Of a stretch of DNA of 64,000 nucleotides, positions 17,596 through 26,700 are shown piece after piece. Each line of letters begins with the position of its first letter. Within the stretch, counting starts at the first letter, position 1. Below the pieces are notes generated by a model. The model saw only the letters and a list, made by a program, of their open reading frames with translations. It ran no database searches and was not told the DNA's origin. The stretch covers positions 372,001 to 436,000 of the forward strand of contig JADJQW010000002.1 in assembly GCA_016712535.1 (NCBI GenBank), given 5' to 3'. Position numbers and translations under genes: made by a program. Source of the DNA: Flavobacteriales bacterium. Lineage in GTDB: Bacteria > Bacteroidota > Bacteroidia > Flavobacteriales_F > PHOS-HE28.

Positions 17596-17698
17596 GCCGC
17601 ACGGCTGAGGCCGTCGATCCTCCACATGCTCCGGTCGAACCGTTCGCCGCTTCCGCACAATGGAGGGCCACGAACGCCGTTCGGATCAGGTCAGCGCT

Positions 17699-17706
17699 TA
17701 TCTTCA
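17699..17706 (+). promoter_or_regulatory. candidate -7 element (TATCTTCA)
   Basis: TATCTTCA lies 24 bases upstream of the ArsC-like start at 17731. It matches the local TAnnTTCG form at all but the last base. Confidence 0.3.
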
Positions 17707-17730
17707 CCCTGCACCAAACCCACCACGGCC

Positions 17731-18117
17731 ATGAGCACTACCCTTAACGCCAAGGAACTGACGCTTGTGTACGACAGCAGCACCTCTGAGGGACGCAAGG
17801 CGCTGGCCTTTGCGTACACGCTCGCCCCGAAGGTGAACAAGCAGGATGTGAGCGAGGTGAGCCTGAGCACCACCTTCGTTCGCCAGGTCTTGAAGCAATT
17901 GAACCTGCGGCCCAAGGACCTGCTCAACCGGGCGCATCCGTATTACCAGGAGAACTTGCGCGGTCGCGACCTCGATGGCGAAGGGTGGCTGCAAGTGCTC
18001 GCGCACAATCCGGGGCTGCTCAAGGCGCCCATCGCTTTGCAGGGCGACAAAGCCGTGCTCTGCGAGCCGGCATCGCTGATCAATACGATCAACGAGGCGC
18101 AGCGGAAAGCCAGTTAG
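17731..18117 (+). CDS. ArsC/Spx-like thioredoxin-fold protein without the catalytic cysteine
   Basis: This 128-residue protein has the overall ArsC fold. The C-terminal signature is visible as LAHNPGLLKAPIALQGDKAVLCEP, and the helix RPKDLLNRAHPYY corresponds to the R/LLNT region. The N-terminal loop where arsenate reductases have Cys-x5-Arg reads YDSSTSEGRKAL, with no cysteine. Arsenate reductase activity is therefore unlikely; a redox-independent or binding role is inferred. Its stop codon overlaps the stop of the convergent gene by three bases. Confidence 0.75.
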   Translation: MSTTLNAKELTLVYDSSTSEGRKALAFAYTLAPKVNKQDVSEVSLSTTFVRQVLKQLNLRPKDLLNRAHPYYQENLRGRDLDGEGWLQVLAHNPGLLKAPIALQGDKAVLCEPASLINTINEAQRKAS

Positions 18118-19532
18118 TGGAAGGGCTTCGCGATTTGCCGGCCCAGCCAGCGGAAGGGGCGAGTGATGCCGCGCTTCACTTTGCTTGCGGTTGATTCGAT
18201 GAGCACGACTTCGCCCATGAAGAAGGTCCCGCTGTTCATCACGATGTCGCCAAGATCAATGTCCTTGGGCAGAACGCGCGCCTGCTTCCTTTCACCGCCG
18301 AGCACGAGCTGCAAGCACTGCGGCAATGAGCCGGATTCGATGATCGCGTGAGCGCCGTTTCCGGCCAAGCCCACGGCCTGCAATTCGATTCGATCAGGCA
18401 TTCCGGTTTGCGGCACGTCGAATGCGAAACGGCCCAGCTCATCCGTGGTGCAGCTCAGCCCGAGGGATTCGATCGAGACAGCTACGCCCGCTAATGGCTT
18501 GCCTTGCGCATCCACGGCATCACCGACGATGCTCTCGCCATGGCACGCCTGTGATATCGGGAGCGGCACCTCTTGTGGCTCATGTCCGACGAAAAGCACA
18601 CGCATGGCATGCTCACGGTGCGGCGGCGTTCGTCGCACCGTGAAGCGACCATCGAAACCAGTTGCACCAGCATGTTCACCGTCGCTCCACACCAAATGAG
18701 CGTAGGGCAGGGGCTCGCCTTGCGCATCGATTACCCGGCCCCTTACGGTGCTCACGTCGGTGATGGTCCAAGGGACATCACCGTAGTGGACCGGGAGTCC
18801 GCCGGTGATGACACGAACTTGATCCTTAGCACTTGAAGGAGCATTCGGTGAGCAAGTGATGCCCGTCGCATCGCTTGACCTGACCGGCAATGGGGCGATG
18901 TCTTTGGGGCTCAGCTTACGTACGGAGTTCATGACCGCAGAGTCGCTGTTCGATGCACGGTTTCCTTCATCCTCCACCACCTCGATCACGGCCATGCCCC
19001 CACGGATCGTGATGTCCTCTTGAGGCGGCAAAGGCCCATCAACCCGGACCTCATCGATGTAGTGATACCAGGATCCATCTGGCCGCACCGCGCGGAACGC
19101 AGCGCCACCAGCCAGCATCGGTTCGGCTTCTTCGGTGCGTGCTGTTTCTCGCGTTTCCACCACTCCCCGCATGAGCGCTTCCACCGGCACCGGCTGCTGG
19201 ATCACGGGCTGGCCGAACGAGATCTCCCGTTCCTGCTGTGCCGCCAATTCCGGCGATACGAGCATCAGCGCTGCGCCCGTAGCTGCGGCTGCGAGCAGGT
19301 TCGGCGCTGGCTCTTCGGGCTTGCTCAGTACACGGTCCAGCTGGTCCTTGCTGAAGCGTGCGCATTTGGGCATGCCCCCTTGCTCGAAGCGCGCAATGAG
19401 CTGGGCATCGCTCAAACGGCTGAAGTCGGCCACCGTGGTGGCGCAGATGGCGCAATGCCTGCCGGTGGCCTGGGGGGTCATGGCGCTCCAGTCCTCGTGG
19501 CAGGGCGTGGGGATGCTGATGGTGAGCTTCAT
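18114..19532 (-). CDS. membrane-anchored protein with carboxypeptidase-regulatory-like domains
   Basis: The product has 472 residues. The N-terminal ~65 residues are a small domain common in Bacteroidota (CHEDWSAMTPQATGRHC, CAICATTVADFSRL, then a KCARF segment), rich in Cys and possibly metal-binding. A hydrophobic stretch follows (LLAAAATGAALMLVSPELAAQ). Two carboxypeptidase-regulatory-like beta-sandwich domains are visible, VRGRVIDAQGEPLPYAHL and VDAQGKPLAGVAVSI. The ATG at 19530-19532 precedes the Cys-rich domain; the open frame beyond it overlaps dxr's upstream region. No enzymatic function can be assigned. Confidence 0.75.
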   Translation of the reverse strand: MKLTISIPTPCHEDWSAMTPQATGRHCAICATTVADFSRLSDAQLIARFEQGGMPKCARFSKDQLDRVLSKPEEPAPNLLAAAATGAALMLVSPELAAQQEREISFGQPVIQQPVPVEALMRGVVETRETARTEEAEPMLAGGAAFRAVRPDGSWYHYIDEVRVDGPLPPQEDITIRGGMAVIEVVEDEGNRASNSDSAVMNSVRKLSPKDIAPLPVRSSDATGITCSPNAPSSAKDQVRVITGGLPVHYGDVPWTITDVSTVRGRVIDAQGEPLPYAHLVWSDGEHAGATGFDGRFTVRRTPPHREHAMRVLFVGHEPQEVPLPISQACHGESIVGDAVDAQGKPLAGVAVSIESLGLSCTTDELGRFAFDVPQTGMPDRIELQAVGLAGNGAHAIIESGSLPQCLQLVLGGERKQARVLPKDIDLGDIVMNSGTFFMGEVVLIESTASKVKRGITRPFRWLGRQIAKPFH

Positions 19533-19638
19533 GGCGGGCTTTGGGTGCAGATGCACGAACGAATGGAATTGCACGATCGGTACCCGGCTACAGCGATCCG
19601 GTTCACCAGGGGCGCGAACAACGATCTTTGCGCCCCGC

Positions 19639-20802
19639 ATGAAAAAAATCGCCATCCTCGGCTCCACAGGCTCCATCGGCACGCAAGCGCTGCAAGTGGT
19701 GCGCGAGCAGAAGGAGCACTTCGAGGTGGAGCTGCTCACCTGCGGCAATCAGGTGGACCTGCTGATCGAGCAGGCGCTGGAGTTCACCCCCAACGCGGTG
19801 GTGATCGGCGATGCCGCGCAATTGCCCCGCGTGAAGGATGCGTTGTTCCCGCGCGGCATCAAGGCGTTTGCGGGAGCCGATGCCTTGGAGCAAGCCGTGA
19901 CCATGGAAGGCATCGACATCGTGCTCACCGCACTGGTCGGCTACGCAGGATTGAAGCCCACGCTCGCTGCGATCAACGCAGGCAAGCACATCGCGCTGGC
20001 GAACAAAGAGACGCTCGTGGTGGCGGGAGCGCTCGTCACCAAGGCCGCGCGCGAGAAGGCGGTGAACATCTATCCGGTGGACAGCGAGCACAGCGCCATC
20101 TTCCAATGCCTGGCCGGCGAATGGGAGAACCCGATCGAGAAGATCGTGCTCACCGCCAGCGGCGGACCGTTCCGCGGGAAGTCGCGCGAGGAGCTTGCAG
20201 CTGTGACCAAGGCGCAGGCCCTGAAGCACCCCAACTGGGACATGGGCGCCAAGATCACCATCGACAGCGCGAGCCTGATGAACAAGGGCCTCGAGGCCAT
20301 CGAGGCGAAGTGGCTCTTCAACCTGAAGAAGGAGCAGATCGAGATCGTGGTGCATCCGCAGAGCATCATCCATAGCGTGGTGCAGTTCCGCGATGGCAGC
20401 ATGAAGGCGCAGATGGGCCTGCCCGACATGAAGCTGCCCATCCAATACGCGCTCTCGTACCCGCAGCGTTTGGCAACGGATTGGCCGCGCTTCGATTTCA
20501 CCGCGTACCCCGCGCTCACGTTCGAGCAACCCGACCTCGCCACTTTCCGCAATCTCGCGCTCGCGCTCGATGCCATGGACCGTGGCGGCAACGCCCCCTG
20601 CGTGCTCAATGCCGCCAACGAAGTGGCCGTGGAGCTCTTCCTCAAGGACGCCATCGGCTTCCTGGAGATGAGCGACCTCGTGGAGCATTGCCTTTCGCGC
20701 GTCCCATTCACCCCCGATCCTCAACTTGCCGACCTCATGGCCAGCGATGCCGAAGCCCGGCGCTTGGCGCGTGAGTCCGTCCCTTCCGCATGGAGATCCT
20801 GA
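19639..20802 (+). CDS. dxr: 1-deoxy-D-xylulose-5-phosphate reductoisomerase
   Basis: The 387-residue enzyme converts DXP to MEP with NADPH, the committed step of the MEP isoprenoid pathway. The NADPH-binding motif ILGSTGSIGTQAL opens the protein. ALANKETLVVAG, the metal-binding PVDSEHSAIFQ, TASGGPFRG and the HPNWDMGAKITIDSASLMNKGLE region (split here for reading) are all intact. The ATG at 19639 begins the Rossmann fold. It overlaps rseP by 13 bases, so the two are co-translated. Its presence means a functional IspG must exist in the genome, which bears on the odd IspG fragment at 63344. Confidence 0.97.
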   Translation: MKKIAILGSTGSIGTQALQVVREQKEHFEVELLTCGNQVDLLIEQALEFTPNAVVIGDAAQLPRVKDALFPRGIKAFAGADALEQAVTMEGIDIVLTALVGYAGLKPTLAAINAGKHIALANKETLVVAGALVTKAAREKAVNIYPVDSEHSAIFQCLAGEWENPIEKIVLTASGGPFRGKSREELAAVTKAQALKHPNWDMGAKITIDSASLMNKGLEAIEAKWLFNLKKEQIEIVVHPQSIIHSVVQFRDGSMKAQMGLPDMKLPIQYALSYPQRLATDWPRFDFTAYPALTFEQPDLATFRNLALALDAMDRGGNAPCVLNAANEVAVELFLKDAIGFLEMSDLVEHCLSRVPFTPDPQLADLMASDAEARRLARESVPSAWRS

Positions 20803-22127
20803 TCAAAGGAGCACAGCTCATCCTCAGTCTCAGCATCCTCGTCACGCTGCATGAGCTGGGCCACTACCTGCCTGCGCGCTGGTTCAAGACCCGCGTGGAG
20901 AAGTTCTACCTCTTCTTCGATCCGTGGTTCTCGCTGGCGAAGAAGAAGATCGGCGACACCGAGTTCGGCATCGGCTGGATCCCCTTCGGCGGCTACGTGA
21001 AGATCAGCGGCATGGTGGACGAGAGCATGGACAAGGCGCAGATGGCCAAGCCCGCCGAGCCGTGGGAGTTCCGCAGCAAGCCCGCGTGGCAGCGCCTCAT
21101 CATCATGGTGGGCGGCGTCACCGTGAACCTGCTCTTAGGCATGCTCATCTACATCGGCATCCTCTGGGTATGGGGCCGGGACTACCTGCCGAACGAGAAC
21201 GCTATCTACGGCGTGCATGTGAGCAAGAGCCTGGAGGCGCAGGGCATGCGCGATGGCGATCGCATCATCAGCGTGGACGGCAAAGCGCCGAAGTCGGTGG
21301 GCGAGGCGCAATCAGCCATCATGCTCGATGATGCGCGCGAGCTGGTGATCGGCCGCGACGGAGAGGAAGTGCGCATCAGCTTGCCGGCGGGATTCAGCCA
21401 GATGGCGGTCGATAGCGGCGAGCGCTCGCTGCTTGACGCGCGGATCCCCTTCTACCTCGACACCATCGTGCCGGGCTCGGGTGCCGCTCGCAGCGTCCTG
21501 CGGAACGGCGATCGCATCGTGTCCGTCGATGGGGTAGCCACGCCATTCTTCTTTGATTTCAAGAAGCGGATCGCCACGCGGAAGGAGGGGTTCGCCGTAG
21601 TGGGCTACGAGCGCGGCGGTCTGCGGGACATGGCCGTGGTGGGCGTTGACAAGCGCGGCACCATCGGCGTGAAGCCCAAGGCCTACGATGCCCTGGTGAA
21701 GCTCGGCTACGGCTTCAACACGGTGCATGAGGATTTCAGCTTCCTGCAATCGATTCCCGCCGGGATCAGCAGCGGCATCGAGACGCTCGGCGGTTATGTG
21801 AGCTCGCTCAAGTTCCTCTTCAGCAGATCGGGCGCGGAGCAGATCGGCGGCTTCGGCGCCATCGGCGGGCTCTTCAGCCCCACATGGGACTGGCAGGTCT
21901 TCTGGAGCATGACGGCCTTCCTCAGCATCATCCTCGCCTTCATGAACATCCTGCCCATCCCCGCGCTCGATGGCGGGCATGTGGTCTTCCTGCTCTACGA
22001 GATGGTCACCGGCCGTCCCCCGCACCAGCGCGTGCTCGAAGTAGCGCAGATGATCGGCATGGTGCTGCTGCTCGGCCTCATCCTCTTCGCCAACGGCAAC
22101 GATCTGTTGAAGGCCATCTTCAATTAG
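20790..22127 (+). CDS. rseP: RIP metalloprotease (site-2 protease)
   Basis: This 445-residue membrane zinc protease cuts transmembrane anti-sigma factors and signal-peptide remnants. The zinc motif HELGH (H21, E22, H25) lies in the first membrane helix and the third ligand in the C-terminal NILPIPALDGGHVVF. Two PDZ-like domains lie between. Length and topology match RseP. It starts inside the 3' end of dxr, a frequent linkage in bacteria. Confidence 0.95.
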   Translation: MEILIKGAQLILSLSILVTLHELGHYLPARWFKTRVEKFYLFFDPWFSLAKKKIGDTEFGIGWIPFGGYVKISGMVDESMDKAQMAKPAEPWEFRSKPAWQRLIIMVGGVTVNLLLGMLIYIGILWVWGRDYLPNENAIYGVHVSKSLEAQGMRDGDRIISVDGKAPKSVGEAQSAIMLDDARELVIGRDGEEVRISLPAGFSQMAVDSGERSLLDARIPFYLDTIVPGSGAARSVLRNGDRIVSVDGVATPFFFDFKKRIATRKEGFAVVGYERGGLRDMAVVGVDKRGTIGVKPKAYDALVKLGYGFNTVHEDFSFLQSIPAGISSGIETLGGYVSSLKFLFSRSGAEQIGGFGAIGGLFSPTWDWQVFWSMTAFLSIILAFMNILPIPALDGGHVVFLLYEMVTGRPPHQRVLEVAQMIGMVLLLGLILFANGNDLLKAIFN

Positions 22128-22143
22128 TCTTTCGTGGAGCGTC

Positions 22144-22177
22144 ACCCCGGAAGCCGACGAAGGAGGCTATCCGGGGT
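22144..22177. repeat. palindromic intergenic element (hairpin), possible terminator after rseP
   Basis: ACCCCGGA-AGCC pairs with GGCT-A-TCCGGGGT around a 9-base loop, giving a 12-bp stem with one bulged A. It lies 17 bases after the rseP stop. It resembles the dispersed extragenic palindromes with CCCGGA/TCCGGG arms common in many bacterial genomes and has no U tract, so either a repeat or a rho-independent-like processing site is possible. Confidence 0.45.
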
Positions 22178-22216
22178 CTCACAAACCTCACGCACCTCGC
22201 TGCCGTATGAGCGGCC

Positions 22217-22576
22217 ATGCCGCACGTGCTGCTGATCGAAGACGATGCCTTGGTGCGCAAGCTGCTGGAGAAGCGCTTGCATCTGGCGGGATGGGAGGTG
22301 ACCGCCCTGCGCGACGGCAACGAGCTGCTCGCGCGCATCGCTGCGCATCCAGCGGACCTCATCCTCATCGACCTCGGCCTGCCCGGCGCCGATGGCCTCA
22401 CCCTTGTTGAGCAATTGCGCGCGCAAGGGATTTCCGCGCCCATCCTCGTGCTCACGGCCTACGAGTTGCCGCACCTGCACGCCACCGTGCGCGGCGTGGG
22501 CGCCAACGACCTGATCCAGAAGCCCTACGACCAGGAGGAGTTGCTCGAGCGGATGCGGAGGCTCATGGCGGCGTGA
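22217..22576 (+). CDS. receiver-only response regulator
   Basis: The 119-residue protein is a single CheY-like receiver domain. The acidic pair is in LLIEDD (E8-D10), the phospho-acceptor Asp52 is in LILIDLGLPG, the switch Thr79 in VLTAYE, and Lys101 in IQKPYD. There is no DNA-binding or enzymatic output domain, so it signals through a partner or is the receiver of a split phosphorelay. No histidine kinase gene lies nearby. Confidence 0.9.
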   Translation: MPHVLLIEDDALVRKLLEKRLHLAGWEVTALRDGNELLARIAAHPADLILIDLGLPGADGLTLVEQLRAQGISAPILVLTAYELPHLHATVRGVGANDLIQKPYDQEELLERMRRLMAA

Positions 22577-22604
22577 TCGCATGGGACTTGCGCGACCTTC
22601 GCGC

Positions 22605-23633
22605 ATGCTCTTCACCCACGATGCCCTCATCATCGGCCAGGGCCTCGCCGGCACCGTGCTCAGCGAGACCCTCGCCTCGCGTGGCTTGCGCGTCATGGTC
22701 TTCGATGCCAGGCGGGCAGGCAGCGCGTCCCATGTGGCGGCAGGCGTGGTGAATCCCATCGTGCTGCGCCGCACCCTGCCGAGCTGGCGCGCGTCGGAAA
22801 TGCTGGCCGTCGCCGGCGCGTATTACCGGGAGCTCGAGCTCGATTTAGAAGCGGACTACTGGAAGCCCCTGCCCTTCGTGGAGATCTTCCCCACGGCGCA
22901 GGAGGCCGCCATCTGGCAGCTGCGCATGCGTGATCTGGAGCACAAGCACATGCTGTCAAGCGCACCGGTGAGCGATGCAGGCCTGGAGAAGCTGCCGCAT
23001 CCTTACGGTTATGGTGTCGTGTTGCGCTGCGCATGGTTGAATCTGCAGGCCATGATGGCTGATCACCGCGGGCGCTTGATCGCCAGCGGCGCCTTCGAGG
23101 AACGGATCATCCATGAGATGGACATCATCCGCAAGGCCCATGGCGTGGAAGTCCTCGGGCGCAGCGCTCCATTGCTGGTGCATTGCGGCGGGCCGTTCAA
23201 CGAGGTGCCCGGATTGGTGCCTGTGCGGGGCGAAGGGCTCACGGTGCGCCTGCCCGGCCTGGGCCTGCATTGCATGGTGCATCGCGGCGCCTTCATCGTG
23301 CCCATCGGCGATGATGTCTATCGCGTGGGCTCCACGTTCGCATGGGATGATGTGTGGAGCGGACCCACCGACGAAGGGAAGCGCCATCTGATTGACCGCC
23401 TGCAGCGTTTATGGAGCGGACCGATCGAAGTGCTGGATCACTGGGCCGGCGTGCGCCCAGCGAGCAAGGACAGGCGTCCGATAATGGGCCGCATTGGCCC
23501 GCATGAAGCGGTGCTCTCCGGATTCGGTGCGCGCGGAGGACTGCTAGCCCCGTGGTGCGCGGCCCACCTGGCCGATCACTTGCTCAACGGCAAACCGCTG
23601 GATCCGGAAGTGGACGTGCAGCGCTTCACCTGA
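22605..23633 (+). CDS. FAD-dependent oxidoreductase (DAO family)
   Basis: The 342-residue protein has the FAD-binding motif ALIIGQGLAGTVLSETLASRG at the N-terminus and SASHVAAGVVNP shortly after. The C-terminal FAD-contact segment is GARPxSKDRRPIMG-like (GVRPASKDRRPIMGRIG), followed by FGARGGLLAP. It belongs to the D-amino-acid oxidase/glycine oxidase-like superfamily; the substrate is unknown. The ATG at 22605 fits the family start; an in-frame ATG at 22581 would add eight residues. Confidence 0.8.
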   Translation: MLFTHDALIIGQGLAGTVLSETLASRGLRVMVFDARRAGSASHVAAGVVNPIVLRRTLPSWRASEMLAVAGAYYRELELDLEADYWKPLPFVEIFPTAQEAAIWQLRMRDLEHKHMLSSAPVSDAGLEKLPHPYGYGVVLRCAWLNLQAMMADHRGRLIASGAFEERIIHEMDIIRKAHGVEVLGRSAPLLVHCGGPFNEVPGLVPVRGEGLTVRLPGLGLHCMVHRGAFIVPIGDDVYRVGSTFAWDDVWSGPTDEGKRHLIDRLQRLWSGPIEVLDHWAGVRPASKDRRPIMGRIGPHEAVLSGFGARGGLLAPWCAAHLADHLLNGKPLDPEVDVQRFT

Positions 23634-23725
23634 AGGCATGTGCAATCGCAGCTGCTGAGGCATCTTCAGGTCTTGCGTGTCGTGTTCCCCGCACGAACCT
23701 GAGCTTTGCGCCGTTCTCACCTCCC

Positions 23726-26700
23726 ATGCGCCATCACGCCCTCCGCATTTCCCGCTTGATCCTGCCGTTCCTGCTGCTCGCTTTGGTCGGTGGGTGCCGA
23801 AGCAAGAAGCCCATCGCCTCTAAGCCCGTCCACGACCCGCGCTGGGCCGTGATCGATTCGCTCGCCGGCATCGGGCAATACGCCTCGGCACTGGAGCGCA
23901 CTGATGAGCTGCTGAGCGAAGCTGGAGCCGAAGGGGATTGGCGCACGGAGTTCACCGCGTGGGTCCGGCGAGCTTCATTTCAGGAGATGATCGGCACCGA
24001 TCCCGACAGCATCATCGCGCCGATGGATGCGCGGGCATCGCTAGCCGCCACGCCGCTTTCGCAGCTGCTGCGCAGCACGCTCATGGACCGCTGGTGGCAG
24101 CGCTATCAGCAGGACCGCTGGAACATCATGGAGCGCACCGAGCTCGACGGCTCCTTCGATGCGGCCGACCCGGAGACCTGGACGCAGGGTCGTTTCATGG
24201 AGCGCGTGATCCGTGAGGCGCGCGCTTCCATCGAGCCCTTCGACACGCTGCGCCGGATCCCCGTGGGCGAATTGCGCGAGCTGCTCACCGGCGATTCCGG
24301 TGCCTATTACCTGCGCCCCGCGATCTACGATGTGCTCGCCCACCGCGCCTTGCGCATCTTCAGCAATACCGAGACGCGCCTTGCAGAACCGGCATGGCGC
24401 TTCTCCCTCGACGACACCGCGCACTTCAGCCTCTTCGAGCCCTTCATCTTCCGGTCGCTCACGCATCGCGACAGCACCGCGTGGGAGTTCCAGGCGCTCC
24501 GGATCCATCAGCGGCTGGAGCGCGCGCACATCAACGCCGACAAGCTCGATGCATACGTGGACGCGGCGATGCAGCGACTCGCGTATGTGCGGGAGCGCAG
24601 CGTGCTGCCCGATAAGGACAGCCTCTACCTCGGCGCCTTGGAGATGCTGCGCTCACGACTGCCCGAAGATGCCTGCGAAGCGGAGGTGATGGTGGCCATG
24701 GCGCGTTGGCACGAAGAGCAGAGCGGCAAGTATGACCGGTTGCGTGGCAACGATTGGAAGTGGGAGCGGCGTACCGCGCTCGACCTCTGCAAAGCGGCCA
24801 TGGCCAAGTGGCCGGGCACCTTCGGAGCGCGCAACGCCGCCTCGCTGATGTCTGGCTTGCAGCAGCCTTCCATCATCATCACCACCGAGCAGGCTGTTCC
24901 GCCGGGCAAAGAGTTCCTCGCGCTGGTGGAATACCGGAACGCCACGAAAGCGTGGCTGCGCGTGGTGGCCGATCCCGAACGCGACGAAGCGGATGCACGC
25001 TATGAGCCCAACCGCCAGGCCTGGTTACTGAAGCAGAAACCCGTTGCTGAATGGAGCATCGAGCTGCCCGATGATGGCGACTTGAATGAGCATGCGGTGG
25101 AGATCGCGATTGCAGCGCTGCCTTCCGGGCGCTACGTGCTGTTCGCTTCTACCGGTGAGCAACTCGATCCGGTTCGCGCGGCCATCAGTTGGTGCGAAGT
25201 GAAGGCCACCAACCTCGCCTTGGTGCATCGCGATGATGGACGCGAGCATGAGCTCCTCGTGCTCGACCGCACCACGGGCAGACCCATCGCAGGGGCGCAG
25301 GTGCGGGCGATGGTCAGCTCTTGGGAGGAAGACCAGCGACGGAAGAAGGAGATCGCATTCTCATCCACATCGGATGATGGCATCGCGCGATTCGATCTTG
25401 GCAAACAGCAAGGCCATATCGGCTTTCAGGTGGAGCACAGCGATGACTATCATGGCTCCGATGGGCATTACACCCGCCACCGCGAACAAGAAGACCCAGA
25501 AGCCATCAGCAGCTTCCTCTTCACCGACCGCGCCATCTATCGTCCAGGTCAAGAGCTCTGGTTCAAGGGCATCGTGGTGGAGGGCAATGGGCGCGATCAG
25601 CGCGTGAAGGCGGACTATGGGACCACCATCTTCCTGTACGACGCCAACTATGAGGAAGTCGATTCGCTTGAAGTGACCACCGATCGCTTCGGGGCCTATC
25701 ATGGAAAGTTCACCTTGCCGCTCAACCGGCTCACCGGCCAATGGTATCTGGAGGATGACGAGCTCCTTGCAGAGAAGTATGTCCGGGTGGAGGAATACAA
25801 GCGGCCCACCTTCGAGTTGGTCTTCGATCCCGTGTCGGCAACACCCAAGCTCGGCGAGGAAGCCACGGTCACGGGTGTGGCGAAGAGCTACGCAGGCGTG
25901 CCGCTCGATGGCGCCACCGTGCGCTACACCGTGAGCCGCAATGCGCGCATGCCGTGGTGGTGCGGATGGCGCTGGGGCCGATTGCCATGGGGCCGCAGCA
26001 CCGAGATCGCCAGCGGAGAGGCGGTGTGCGATGCGCAAGGCAAGTTCACCTTGAAGTTCATCGCGCAGGCCGATCGCGCTTTTCCGCAGGAGGCCGATCC
26101 GACCTTCAATTATTCGGTGGAGGCCTGGGCCACGGACATCACCGGCGAGACGCAGCGCGCGAGCACCTCTTTGCTCATCGGCTACCGGAGCATCGAGCTC
26201 GACATGCCCATCGGGGAGGCACTTGATCGAAGCACTGCGGACAGCATCGCCGTTCGCGTGGCCAACCTCAACGGCGAGCGCGTGGACATCCCCTTCGATG
26301 TGCGCATCACGCGTTTGCAGAAGCCAACGGGCAGCGTGAAGCGTCCAAGGCTTTGGGAACGCCCCGATCGTCATCTGATTACTTCTTCTGAGTTCGCGCA
26401 GCGCTTCCCGGATGATGCCTACGCCGATGAAGGCGATCTTGAATCTTGGCCCGAAGGCGATGAGGTGATGGTGCATTTGGCCGTTGACCCGAAGGGACGG
26501 CGCGTGGTCCTGAGCGGTGTGAAGGATTGGGAAGTGGGCACCTATCGCCTCACCATGCGCGCCACCGACCCAAGCGGTCGTGACGTTGAAGCAAGCAAGG
26601 TCTTCACGCTCTTCGATCCGGAGATCCAGAACACGGGCTTTGAGAACGAAGCGTTCCATGCCCAAGTGCTCAAGGATCGATGTGAGCCGGGGGAGAAGGC

